Assembly: GCA_022647575.1 (NCBI GenBank)
Contig: JALCKY010000001.1
Span: 744,001 to 808,000, forward strand
Source of the DNA: Lachnospiraceae bacterium
Lineage (GTDB): Bacteria; Bacillota; Clostridia; Lachnospirales; Lachnospiraceae
Direction of reading: 5' to 3'
Length of the DNA stretch: 64,000 bases
Part shown: in pieces, positions 8,669-17,801 of the stretch
Layout: every line of letters begins with the position of its first letter
Numbering within the stretch: position 1 is the first letter of the stretch
The notes under the pieces: model-generated
Databases searched by the model: none
What the model saw: the letters and a program-made list of their open reading frames with translations, nothing else
What the model was told of the DNA's origin: nothing
Position numbers and translations under genes: made by a program

Positions 8669-10174
8669 TTATTCGGCCTCGATGCCAAGATTATCGGAAA
8701 CGTTCTGCTTGAAATCAGCGAGTGTCTGTTCTTTTGTCTTATTTCCTGCTGAATACTCTCTGACCTGATCGCGCCAGATGGTATTGATTGATTCGTCGTA
8801 CTGCGTAAGGTTTGTTCCTTTTGCATACTGGTTAGCCGGAACGAAAACATCAAACATGTTCTGGCCGCCGAGGAAGTCGATTGATCCGTCTGACATGCCC
8901 ATAACCGTGCCGGAAGCGACGCAGTCTTTTGTTCCGTTTTCATTCATTGTTCCATTTGCCCATGCATACTGAAGTCCGTCTTTCGTGCAGTTCAGGGTAA
9001 TCCAGTCAATCAGTTTTCCGACTGCTTCCTTCTTTGCGGAATCCTTATTGGCAAGAACCCAGGTGCCGCCCCAGAAGAAACCGACCGGAGATGTGCAGAC
9101 TGCCCAGTCACCGTAGGTTCCCTCGCCTGCTTTTTCACCGCCGCAGTTCGGAGCCAGCGTGTAGTTGATCAGCCATGCCGGACCGAAGAATCCGAAAATC
9201 GGCTGCTGTCCTTCGCCCTTCATATCTGCGAACCAGGCATCATCCCAGTCCTTTGTATCATTGGAATATCCGTTGTCTTTCAGTTTCTTGGAATAATCAA
9301 GGAAAGCTTCCCTCTTCGGATCGATATGAAGTTTTCCGTCAACCAGCCAGCCCTGATCGGAACTGTTCTCGACTGCGTGCCAGATATCTCCGTCACCGGA
9401 AACGATGCCATAGCCTTTTGCCTTTAACTTGGAAGCGGCATCAAAGAACTTATCCCATCCCGGTCCTACTTCAGCTGCAATCTTCTCAGGATCATCCGTC
9501 CCGAATACATCTTTGGCAATTGAGCGGCGATAGATGAATGCTCCGCCTGTAGCCTGATAGCCGAGTCCGACAAGCTGTTTATCCGACGGCCTGGTTCCGA
9601 TGTCCATCGTATACTGTGCGATTGCCGCATCCTTTGTTTCCTTTGCAACGTCAATTCCTAAATCAGCGTACGGAGCTGCATATTCCGCAGCATCGCCCTG
9701 TGTATATTTCAGGACAAATGCCGATTCTGCGCAGTACATATCCGGAGCATCGTCTCCGCCTGCCGCAAGTGCCTGATCCAGTGCCGGCTGATAAGCACCG
9801 TCTGTCGTCGCAATAATCGTAGAGCTGACGCTGTATCCGAAGTCCGGATTTGCATCGATATATTTCTGAACCATTTTCGGAACTTCATCCGTAAATGTCC
9901 AGAGGTTGATCGTATGAGCCGCGTCTGTCGAATTGCCCGCCGTCATCGTCGTAACCGAGGTCGTCGTGGACTCTGCGACAGATTCTGCCTCTGAAGCCGC
10001 TGCCGATTCCGCTGTTGATGCTGCTGTTGATGCCGCCGTCGATGCTGCCGTCGATGCTGCCGTCGATGCTGCCGCTGATGCCGCCGTTGAAGCTGCCGGT
10101 GCGCTGCCGCATGCACCCAGCGTCAAAGCCATTGCTGAAGCAAGAACTAAAGATAGAACCTTTTTCGCCTTCAT
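8669..10174 (-). CDS. Extracellular sugar-binding lipoprotein, ABC family 1 (first gene of operon)
   Basis: 501 residues. The signal peptide ends in TLGACGS, with the lipidated Cys at 22. A low-complexity linker rich in Ala, Ser and Thr (about residues 25-75) precedes the globular binding domain (HTINLWTFTDEVPKMVQKYI onward). The domain resembles solute-binding proteins for oligosaccharides. The ATG at 10174 is preceded by AAGGAGG at good spacing. The linker is encoded by near-perfect 12-bp repeats and may vary in length between strains; its presumed role is to hold the domain away from the membrane. It is the promoter-proximal gene of the operon that ends with the GH3 enzyme. Confidence 0.93.
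   Translation of the reverse strand: MKAKKVLSLVLASAMALTLGACGSAPAASTAASAAASTAASTAASTAASTAASTAESAAASEAESVAESTTTSVTTMTAGNSTDAAHTINLWTFTDEVPKMVQKYIDANPDFGYSVSSTIIATTDGAYQPALDQALAAGGDDAPDMYCAESAFVLKYTQGDAAEYAAPYADLGIDVAKETKDAAIAQYTMDIGTRPSDKQLVGLGYQATGGAFIYRRSIAKDVFGTDDPEKIAAEVGPGWDKFFDAASKLKAKGYGIVSGDGDIWHAVENSSDQGWLVDGKLHIDPKREAFLDYSKKLKDNGYSNDTKDWDDAWFADMKGEGQQPIFGFFGPAWLINYTLAPNCGGEKAGEGTYGDWAVCTSPVGFFWGGTWVLANKDSAKKEAVGKLIDWITLNCTKDGLQYAWANGTMNENGTKDCVASGTVMGMSDGSIDFLGGQNMFDVFVPANQYAKGTNLTQYDESINTIWRDQVREYSAGNKTKEQTLADFKQNVSDNLGIEAE
10011..10100. repeat. 12-bp tandem repeat coding for an Ala/Ser/Thr linker
   Basis: Repeats of a unit like GATGCTGCCGTC (plus-strand reading), seven to eight copies with small changes, inside the linker of the lipoprotein gene. 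The period is a multiple of three, so changes in copy number keep the frame. Confidence 0.8.
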
Positions 10175-10539
10175 TCTTATCCTCCTTGATAGGGAACCCG
10201 CCCGGGGTTCTTCCCTTTGTTATTCTGACGTTAACATTCAAACGGACAGCAGAAAATGAATTCTTCTGTCCTGTATCTATAATTTTCTGACTTGTGAAAA
10301 CGTTTAAGTTCTGACACTCGAATTTTATGACTTTCGTCTTGATTTTTGTGTCCTTAGAACCGCTGCTTCATTTACAGCCGCATCAGCGGCGGCAGAACTG
10401 CCTGCCGTTTCATGCACGGACTCTCCAATTATGGAGAGAAATGCTTTTCGCAAAGCCGGACAGAAAGAATCGATACTCAAATGTTCTGATTTGTGGTAAT
10501 CTTAAAGTGAACGTTTAATAAAATAGCGGAGGAACTTCA
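10175..10539. promoter_or_regulatory. Divergent control region with a catabolite-responsive-element-like site
   Basis: This 365-bp region separates the minus-strand sugar operon from the plus-strand partner-switch genes. TGAAAACGTTTAAG at 10295-10308 matches the CcpA cre consensus at 12 of 14 positions, which would fit catabolite control of the sugar operon. A small hairpin (CTCTCC...GGAGAG) lies at about 10420-10438. The ribosome binding site GGAGG lies just before the ATG at 10540. No consensus promoter could be assigned with confidence. Confidence 0.45.
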
Positions 10540-10836
10540 ATGACTCTTGAAAAATCACTGAACGGAACACAGATGACCATAGCAATCAAAGGAAGACTTG
10601 ATACGACGACTGCCCCGCAGCTGGATACGGAATTCAGGAATCCGGAAAATACATTCGATTCTCTGGTGCTGGATTTTGCAAATCTGGAATACATTTCATC
10701 CGCAGGCCTGCGCGTTCTTCTCAGCGAAGAAAAGGTCATGTCCAAAAAGGGCGGCATGGTTATCAGAAATGTCAATGAGATGGTCATGGAAGTCTTTCAG
10801 ATGACCGGCTTTTCAGACGTTCTGAAAATCGAGTAA
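10540..10836 (+). CDS. STAS-domain anti-sigma factor antagonist
   Basis: 98 residues, one STAS domain. The core is LVLDFANLEYISSAGLRVLL, in which Ser54 (two residues before Gly56) aligns with the phosphorylated Ser of SpoIIAA/RsbV. In family terms the unphosphorylated form binds the kinase/anti-sigma partner and frees its target. It is followed after 15 bases by the SpoIIE-type phosphatase gene and then by an RsbW-like kinase gene, so the three make a complete partner switch. GGAGG precedes the start. Confidence 0.92.
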   Translation: MTLEKSLNGTQMTIAIKGRLDTTTAPQLDTEFRNPENTFDSLVLDFANLEYISSAGLRVLLSEEKVMSKKGGMVIRNVNEMVMEVFQMTGFSDVLKIE

Positions 10837-10851
10837 CCTGAAAGGAGTCCC

Positions 10852-13335
10852 ATGACTTCGATCATTTTGGCGCTGGCCGTCAGTGCACTGCAGATGTGTG
10901 CCCTGACGGTTGCTCTGTGGGCACTTACGAAATTCACGCCGTTCGGAAAAATCCGCCTCTCTGTGCGGCGGATCATCATCGGCATTCTTTTCGGCACGGC
11001 CGCCGCCATGTCCACGCACTTCGGCATCCATTCCGAGGACATGGTCCTTACCGTAAGAAACATGGCTCCTCTGTCCGCGGGCCTTTTCTTCGACCCGTGG
11101 TCAGCGCTGATCGCCGGCGCCATCGGAGCAGCTGACCGTTACATTTCCGGCACTTTTTACATGATTGATGCCGGGACGACGCTTGCCAGCAGCCTTGCAA
11201 CCATGCTTGCCGGCGTGATCGGCTTCCTGTACGCGAAGTTCATTTTCGAAGGAAGAAAACCTTCTCCGTTCTATGCGCTGACAATCGGCGCGATCACGGA
11301 AGTTGTCCATATGTTTGCCATTTTCCTGCTTTACATCAATCAGATCAAAGATTCGTTCGGCATCATACGCTCTTCGTCTCTTCCGCTGATTCTTGTCAAT
11401 GCGTTCGGCATGAGTTTTACGGCACTTGTCCTTTATCTGCTTTCAGGAGAATTCCGAAAACACGGGCTGAAGAAGAAAGCATCGGAAGTATCCGTTTCCA
11501 AGCCGTTTCAATTCTGGCTGCTGGTCTGCATTACCGGCGCGTTCCTTCTGACATTCGCCATGACCTATCAGTCTCAGACTGCGATGGCAGCGGCAAGCGC
11601 GCAGAGCGTGCTGAAGCTGAATACGAACGATATCCGGAATGCAATCAAGGAAAATGCCAAAAGTCTTTCGGCCGCCACAAAAATGCTGCAGACTTCCGGC
11701 GTGGATCTGGCAAAAGCGATTTCCAATGATGTAAAAGCAGCCGGCGGAACCAATCAGGTCAGCAGCGATCAGATTACGAAACTCAAAGAGCAGTACAGTG
11801 TTTATGAGATTGACGTCATCAATGAAAAGGGAATCATAACCGCCAGTTCCGTTCCGGAGTATGTCGGTTTCGATATGTCAAGCGGGGAACAGTCAAGGGC
11901 GTTCCTGGTTCTTCTGGATGGGAAGACGACGGAATTCGTCCAGGATTATCAGCCGATTTCGTACAGCAGCAGCCGGGAGGTCATGTATGTCGGCGCGGCA
12001 ATGGAAAATGGATTTATCCAGGTCGGGTATGATGAATCCAGCATTGAAGGGATCCGGAAGATTGCGGACATCGGAGAGGTTGCCGTCGCACGTCATATCG
12101 GTGAAAGCGGGGCGGCATTTGTCCTTGAAAATGATCAGATCATCAGTTCAACGAGCGGAGCCAATATCGGCAGCACGCTCTCTGACCTCGGCGTGAAGAA
12201 TGCGGAAAACGGGACGTACTTTACCGCCTCCGTAAGCGGTACCCCGGGCTACTGCTACGCAGAGCAGTACAATGAGTATCAGATTTTCGTCATGATGAAT
12301 CAGCAGGAAATGTATACGGGCCGGGATATCATCACCTACGGCCTGGCTCTGGCAGAGATCCTGCTGTTTGCATTTATCTATATCCTGATCTACGTACTGG
12401 TGCGGAGAATCATCGTACGCAACCTGAACCGCATCAATGACTCGCTTGCAAAGATCACGAACGGCGATCTGAACGAAATGGTCAATGTCCGCAGCAGCGC
12501 GGAATTCACGTCGCTTTCCCATGACATCAATTCCACGGTTGCAACCCTGAAGCGGTATATCAAAGAAGCGGAAAACCGCATCAGCAAAGAGCTCGAATTC
12601 GCCAGAGAGATACAGACCTCCGCACTGCCGACGGAATTTCCGGCCTTTCCGGACCATCCGGAATTCGATCTTTTTGCCTCAATGGGACCGGCAAAGGAAG
12701 TCGGCGGCGATTTCTATGATTTCTTCATGACAGATGAAACGCATCTTGTGCTCGTCATGGCGGATGTCTCCGGCAAGGGGATTCCGGCTTCGCTTTTCAT
12801 GATGAAAAGCAAGACGCTCATCAAATCGCTTGCCGAATCCGGACTGCCTCCGGCTGAAGTGCTGAAAGAGGCAAATGAAGAACTCTGCGAAGGCAACGAT
12901 GCGGAAATGTTCGTCACGGTATGGATCGGCATTCTGGATCTTGCATCCGGACAGATGAAAACCTCCAATGCCGCCCACGAATTCCCGGCAGTTCTTCATG
13001 CCGGCGGAGACTTTGAGTACTTCCGGGATAAACACGGATTCGTCCTGGCCGGCCTGCCCGGATCAAAATACAAGGAAGAAGGTTTTTCGCTGAACGCGGG
13101 AGACTTCATTTTCGTCTACACGGACGGCGTCACGGAAGCAACCCGTGCAGACGGGGAATTATTCGGCATGAAGCGTCTGAAGCAGTCGCTCGATGCACAT
13201 AAAGAATTAAAGCCGGATGAACTTCTTCCGGCAGTCAGAAAAGACATTGATGCATTTGTAGGTGATGCCCCGCAGTTTGATGATATCACGATGCTGGCGG
13301 TCCGGCTGAATCAGCCGGGAAAGGAGAAGCGATGA
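10852..13335 (+). CDS. Membrane SpoIIE-type PP2C phosphatase with LytS-like 5TM sensor and HAMP
   Basis: 827 residues. The N-terminal third (about 1-210) is a multi-spanning region with the LytS-type 5TMR signature (GLFFDPWSALIAGAIGAADR, then the GTFYMIDAGTT segment). A transmembrane helix near 220-240 leads into an extracellular sensory region (about 245-485), then a further helix, a HAMP segment (about 515-570) and a coiled-coil link. The SpoIIE/PP2C catalytic domain (about 580-825) has its metal-binding acidic motifs: GGDFYDFF, MADVSGKG, YTDGVTEA and FDDITMLAV. It should dephosphorylate the STAS protein in response to an external signal. The stop overlaps the next start (ATGA). Confidence 0.93.
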   Translation: MTSIILALAVSALQMCALTVALWALTKFTPFGKIRLSVRRIIIGILFGTAAAMSTHFGIHSEDMVLTVRNMAPLSAGLFFDPWSALIAGAIGAADRYISGTFYMIDAGTTLASSLATMLAGVIGFLYAKFIFEGRKPSPFYALTIGAITEVVHMFAIFLLYINQIKDSFGIIRSSSLPLILVNAFGMSFTALVLYLLSGEFRKHGLKKKASEVSVSKPFQFWLLVCITGAFLLTFAMTYQSQTAMAAASAQSVLKLNTNDIRNAIKENAKSLSAATKMLQTSGVDLAKAISNDVKAAGGTNQVSSDQITKLKEQYSVYEIDVINEKGIITASSVPEYVGFDMSSGEQSRAFLVLLDGKTTEFVQDYQPISYSSSREVMYVGAAMENGFIQVGYDESSIEGIRKIADIGEVAVARHIGESGAAFVLENDQIISSTSGANIGSTLSDLGVKNAENGTYFTASVSGTPGYCYAEQYNEYQIFVMMNQQEMYTGRDIITYGLALAEILLFAFIYILIYVLVRRIIVRNLNRINDSLAKITNGDLNEMVNVRSSAEFTSLSHDINSTVATLKRYIKEAENRISKELEFAREIQTSALPTEFPAFPDHPEFDLFASMGPAKEVGGDFYDFFMTDETHLVLVMADVSGKGIPASLFMMKSKTLIKSLAESGLPPAEVLKEANEELCEGNDAEMFVTVWIGILDLASGQMKTSNAAHEFPAVLHAGGDFEYFRDKHGFVLAGLPGSKYKEEGFSLNAGDFIFVYTDGVTEATRADGELFGMKRLKQSLDAHKELKPDELLPAVRKDIDAFVGDAPQFDDITMLAVRLNQPGKEKR

Positions 13336-13778
13336 ATGAGGGTGCTGTGAAAAGGGAAATCACGCTGGATGCAACGGTCGAAAATATGGATGAGGTGATG
13401 GATTTTATCCGCGGCAGTTTTCAGGAAGCCGGCTGTCCGAAACAGGTCATTATGGCAACGCTGGTAGCTACTGAAGAAATGTACGTCAATGTCGCCCATT
13501 ATGCCTATGCGCCTGAAACGGGATCCGTGACTGTGTGCTGCGAAACCAATGCGAATGAAAAATACGGAACGATTACCCTGACCGACAGCGGCATGCCGTT
13601 CAACCCGCTTGCCAAAGAAGACGCGAATATTATGCTTTCCGCAGAAGAAAGGGAAATCGGCGGGCTCGGGATCCTCATGGTAAAACGGATCATGGATGAA
13701 GTTGCCTATTCCTATGAAGGCGGAAAGAACTGTTTTACAATGACGAAAAAATTCTATTCGGAGAAGAAGGAAGCATAA
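13332..13778 (+). CDS. RsbW/SpoIIAB-like anti-sigma serine kinase (HATPase_c_2)
   Basis: 148 residues of GHKL-type ATPase fold. The N box is ATEEMYVNVAHYAY, the G1 box is DSGMPFNPLAKED and the G2 region is GGLGILMVKRIMDE. Such kinases phosphorylate the STAS partner and hold a sigma factor or another target in check. The start overlaps the phosphatase stop by four bases. No sigma factor gene follows: the next gene is convergent and only 4 bases away, so the regulated target is encoded elsewhere or is not a sigma factor. Confidence 0.9.
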   Translation: MNEGAVKREITLDATVENMDEVMDFIRGSFQEAGCPKQVIMATLVATEEMYVNVAHYAYAPETGSVTVCCETNANEKYGTITLTDSGMPFNPLAKEDANIMLSAEEREIGGLGILMVKRIMDEVAYSYEGGKNCFTMTKKFYSEKKEA

Positions 13779-13782
13779 TCCA

Positions 13783-14490
13783 TCATTTTTTCTGCCGGTG
13801 GGAATTTTTCTTCTTCCGGGCTGCTGCCAAAATGACAGCTGCAGCCGAAACTGCCATGAGAATGATCCATGGAATCGGATTTGCAGTATCTCCCGTCTTC
13901 GGGGAAATGACAGATCCGTTATAGTTATTCCTGCCGTCAGTCGCAGGAGTGCTGATCGTTTTCTGTATCTGTGAATCCGCAGAAGCGGAACCGGGCGCCT
14001 TGTAGCGGCTGATGAACAGTGCTTTTTCCTGCTTATCAATTCCGCCTTCTCTGGCAAGATCCATTACAGCTTCCAAATCGCCGCCCACAGCATCTTTCCA
14101 TGTCACGAGGACTGAGACGGAGTATACGGCTGAAGAGTATGTATACTGACGATTGCCTCCTCCGGCCTCACTGACGGTATAGTGATATTCTCCGATATTC
14201 GTGTAGATGATCTGACCAAAAGAAACCGTTCCGTCTCCGGCGATCTGCATCGTTTTACTTCCGTTTATACTTCCATCCGGCATCGGGGCATTGCCGACGG
14301 CCTTCAGAACAAAGGTAAAAACTTCTGCCGTATTCGGCGTATCGCCGTCAATCTGTTTGTAAACAGGGATATTGACAGCTGCCTTCGCTGTTTCCTCAGC
14401 CATGGCAGATACGGGGGATAGGAAAAGTATAAGCAGTATCACTGCAGCAGTCAGCATTCCCTGCCAGCCCTGATGTTTCCTGATTATCAT
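13783..14490 (-). CDS. Pilin-type protein with FctA/Spy0128-like isopeptide domain and sortase signal
   Basis: 235 residues. A signal peptide (about 1-31, ending SAMAEE) is followed by one FctA-type domain (NIPVYKQIDGDTPNTAEVFT, GDGTVSFGQIIYTNIGEYHY, YTYSSAVYSVSVLVTW). The C-terminus has a sorting signal: SPKTGDTAN, a hydrophobic stretch and a basic tail. The pattern is that of a basal or minor pilin. It is the last gene of the pilus operon and starts where the sortase gene stops. Its SPKTG motif differs from the PPTG motifs of the two upstream pilins, so it may be handled by the housekeeping sortase for wall anchoring. Confidence 0.85.
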   Translation of the reverse strand: MIIRKHQGWQGMLTAAVILLILFLSPVSAMAEETAKAAVNIPVYKQIDGDTPNTAEVFTFVLKAVGNAPMPDGSINGSKTMQIAGDGTVSFGQIIYTNIGEYHYTVSEAGGGNRQYTYSSAVYSVSVLVTWKDAVGGDLEAVMDLAREGGIDKQEKALFISRYKAPGSASADSQIQKTISTPATDGRNNYNGSVISPKTGDTANPIPWIILMAVSAAAVILAAARKKKNSHRQKK

Positions 14491-15254
14491 TACCCTCTAC
14501 CTCCCGTATCTTTTTCCTCCGACATCCGCGCAACTATGATTGTTCTTCCGTTGGTCGTTGCTGAAGAACAGGTAGACAAAGCAAGGATCCTGCTGTCTGT
14601 ATCAATACCGGTTTCCCGGTAGTGCAGTGCATTCTTTTGTATATACGATAAAAGTGCCTGCCGGCCGGTTCCTGTCGGCACACCGGGAGTAAACATATAG
14701 GTGTCATAGGCGTCTACATGCATGCAGGCAGCTATTTCCAGCCGGAAGCTTTTTCCTGAAGCAATCAGGGTGCCCGTCCTGTGGGAATCAAAATAATCTG
14801 CCTGTTCAAAGTTTTTGACGTCGCCGAACATAGCTCCGCCATCCATATGGTGCCCGTACAGCAGGGAATAGAAATCAGTAAAATCCGGCTTGTTCTGGCA
14901 GTCCAGGAAAATGCTACCGCCCAGTGAATATTCATCATAAATGTTCTTATTCAGATATTCCGAATTATCTGTTCCATGAAGCACGGGGTAATCAATATGC
15001 GTGCCGTCAATAGTCAGCCAGGCACATACGTCTTCATTGACTGCCTGCAGTTCACTCAGCGTCGGGTTGGAAATGTCAGGTTTAAAATGCATGATTTCCC
15101 CGGAAACAGCTGTTTTATTGTATACGGAGTAAGTATCCCACAGTGCATAGCCGCCGTACAGCAGAACGACCGTCAGCGCGATGGCAACAGCTGTATCCAG
15201 TACCCTATTCATTCCGCGGATTAATTTCTGTCCTGCTGTCTTCATTTCATCCAT
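14490..15254 (-). CDS. Class B sortase (pilus-associated)
   Basis: 254 residues. A membrane anchor near 16-36 is followed by the sortase fold, with the catalytic His in LYGHHMDGGAMFG, the Cys in LALSTCSSATTNG and the Arg in TIIVARMSE. The class B type is supported by overall length and the TLSTC-like active site. Its place between pilin genes indicates that it polymerises or attaches those subunits. The start is ATG 15254; an in-frame ATG at 15245 is an alternative. It overlaps the next gene by one base. Confidence 0.9.
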   Translation of the reverse strand: MDEMKTAGQKLIRGMNRVLDTAVAIALTVVLLYGGYALWDTYSVYNKTAVSGEIMHFKPDISNPTLSELQAVNEDVCAWLTIDGTHIDYPVLHGTDNSEYLNKNIYDEYSLGGSIFLDCQNKPDFTDFYSLLYGHHMDGGAMFGDVKNFEQADYFDSHRTGTLIASGKSFRLEIAACMHVDAYDTYMFTPGVPTGTGRQALLSYIQKNALHYRETGIDTDSRILALSTCSSATTNGRTIIVARMSEEKDTGGRG

Positions 15255-15286
15255 GTCCGCCTCTGCCTGAAACCAAACCGCTTTTC

Positions 15287-16478
15287 TTATCTTTGTCTTT
15301 TCCTGCTGTTTCTGATAAACAGATACAAGGCTGCAAATCCCGCGAAAATCACCAGGATAACAAACGGAAGGACATCCATGGCAATTCCGGTCGGAGGCGT
15401 TATTCCCTTGCTGTTGGTAAATGCCTGGGTATCAGCCTTGGTAAGGCTGTATGTCTGGACACCCGCTGTTTTGCTGTCTTCTGCAGCGGAGATCACATCC
15501 GTACTTCCGGACGAACCGGCAATGGAAGTCTTGTAATCCGCTGCATTCTGCTCTGTGATGGTATAGGTATCGTTGGCAGAAAGTCCGTAAATGTGTACCG
15601 TCTCCCCGTTCTTCAGCGTAAAGGTTCCGTTGTTCGCGATTGTCCCCGATTTTCCGGTTTCCGTCACAGCGGCCGAGCCTTTAAATACCTGATAGGCAAG
15701 GGTGGAAGTATTGGAAGTCGTGAATAAAAAGCTGAACTGCTCATTCGTATTTCCAGCCGCACCTTTTACAGTCTTTGAAACTTCAAGACGGGAATTTGCG
15801 GTATTTCCGAATGTATTCATAAAAGATGCGGTAACCGTGCCGGAATCCGTTACACTGTCCTTGGCAGAAGCATCACCGGTAACCGTTCCGAGCTGATTGG
15901 TCCCTTTCCAGACTGTGATGCCGGACACAGCGACCCACGGTGTCCCGTCGGCATTCAATGTCACATTTCCATCTGCATCAACCACGTTATCGACATAAAC
16001 GTTGATATACCGTACGGTTCCGTCATAGGTGATCCCGGGGACGGTGCCTGCAGTTTCGGCAAGCTTATAAGTGTAAATTCCCGGAGTCGTAAAGGAGATA
16101 TCCCCAAAGGCTGCAGAACCGGATTTACTCAGATTGTCAGCAGCATTCGTAAAGGCGGAACCTGCAATCGAAACTGTCGCCTTCCTGGTTTCTCCGGTAC
16201 CTGTTACTCCGGAAGACGGCATCGGCATATCTGCTTTTGTGTAGGTAACCCCGGTCAGGCTGCTGACAGCAGAGTCCGGGGGTAAGCTCAAAGCTTGCTG
16301 AATCCAGCTTGCTGAGGTTAACAGCATTGTCTACCTGAAAAACCTTTGCTGCAGTAATCGAAGCAGTCGGATATACCGTCTGGTCAGCTGCATATACTGC
16401 CGGATTAAATCCTGCAGCCAGCATCAGCGCCATAGCTGATGACAGGATGCCTGAAAGAACTTTCTTTCCGAATTTCAT
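15287..16478 (-). pseudogene. Major pilin-like gene with FctA domains, broken by a one-base insertion at 16278-16282
   Basis: The start at 16478 has a strong AAGGGAGG site and opens a signal peptide (MKFGKKVLSGILSSAMALML...). The frame runs correctly to SASFELTP and is then lost. Dropping one base from the run of five Gs (plus strand, 16278-16282) restores continuous pilin sequence (ELTPDSAVSSLTG) to the stop at 15287, giving about 396 residues. The restored protein has two pilin isopeptide domains, a TPPTGIAMDVLP sorting signal, a membrane stretch and a basic tail. It parallels the next gene upstream. It may be a phase-variable switch, true decay or an error in the assembly. Confidence 0.8.
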
Positions 16479-16541
16479 TGCAGATTCCTCCCTTATAGAT
16501 CCAAGAAAGATCAATCTAAGTTTCCTTGCAGCTTATGACTT

Positions 16542-17733
16542 TCAGGAAACCCTGCGCTTCCTGATGATCATGACGATTACGGCACATCCCGCTAAAATGA
16601 ACATCAGCGCAAACGGAAGAACTTCCATCGTAATTCCGGTGGGGGGTGTTACCCCTTTATTATTGACGAATGCCTGACGGTCGATTGCATTGAGTGCAAA
16701 GGTCTGTTCGCCGGCTGTTTTAGCTCCGTCCGTTATATCCGTGACGGCTGTAATGGCTGTTCCGGCTGCAGTTCCGGAAATGGACGTCTTGTACCCGTTG
16801 GCCGTTGTACTGCTTTTCTCAGTAACCGTATATTTATTTCCGCCTGCCAGATTATAAATACGTGCCGTTTCACCATGCTTCAGGAAGAAAGAACCGCCGC
16901 TTACTATGGCACCGGATTTCCCTGTTCCGGATGTCACTGCTGCACCGGCAGCATCGAAAACCTGATAAGCCAGGGAATTCGTTGAATCTGTCGTCAGCGT
17001 AAATTCAAATTCCGTGTCCGGATTGCCCAGCGCACCTGTGACCGTCTTGCTGACCTGAAAGGACGGTATTCCCGGCCGTATCCCCGAATGTATTGGTAAA
17101 ACCAACCGTTACTGTGCCGTTAATTCCGGTAATGGTGCCGGTTTCACCTGTTTTGGCATCCGGGTTTCCTGCATTCTCATTTCCTATGCTGTTCCAGTTC
17201 AGCGTCCCATTTGTTTCTTTATAGACGGTGATCGCTTTCACTTCAACCTGAGGTGTCCCGTTGTCATTCAGGATCAGCTGATTGTTTGCATCGAGCAGAT
17301 TGGTGACATATACATTGACAAAGCGTTCTGCCGTATCATACGTGACGCCGGGAACAGCAGTGTCGACGGTTTCTACTAATTTATACGTATAGATGCCCGG
17401 AACGCTGTACGGAATCGCATCAAAGACCGTACTCCCGCTCGCGCTGTTTCCGGAAGCAGTCAGTGCGGCTGTTTTGACTGTCGCTGCCGGCATCGGAACG
17501 GTCGTACCGGTTACCTCGCCTGTATAGCCGACTGATGTCAAAGTGAATTTTGCTTCCGTGATTTTGCTGTTGTTGACCGGTGCATCCGCATTGAAAATTT
17601 TGGATGCCGTAATTGTTGCCGTGGGCAATGGATCCTGATTTGCTGCAAAGACTGTCGTGTTCAATCCTATGGTCATTGTCAGTGCCATGGCTGCTGTTAA
17701 GAGACCCGTCAAAAATTGATTCCTGATTTTCAT
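16542..17733 (-). pseudogene. Major pilin-like gene with FctA domains, broken by a one-base insertion near 17058-17060
   Basis: From the ATG at 17733 there is a signal peptide (MKIRNQFLTGLLTAAMALTM...) and a first pilin domain up to TNTFGDTAGNTVL. The frame is then lost. Removing one base from the AAA at 17058-17060 joins NTVL to QVSKTVTGALGN and gives a single protein to 16542. The sister gene reads NSRLEVSKTVKGAAGN at the same place, which supports this correction. The C-terminus carries TPPTGITMEVLP, a membrane segment and a basic tail. The two pilins are clear paralogues and both are broken, which is unusual. Confidence 0.8.
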
Positions 17734-17801
17734 AGTTTCTCCTCGCTTTCCTTTATTGAATAATGGTTGTTTCCATTGAGTGAATACTGAAGCTTTGCCC
17801 G

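Noticed and set aside
9933-10259. Open frame rich in Ala and Asp opposite the lipoprotein signal and linker
   Set aside because: It is the complement of the 12-bp linker repeat and has no family features.
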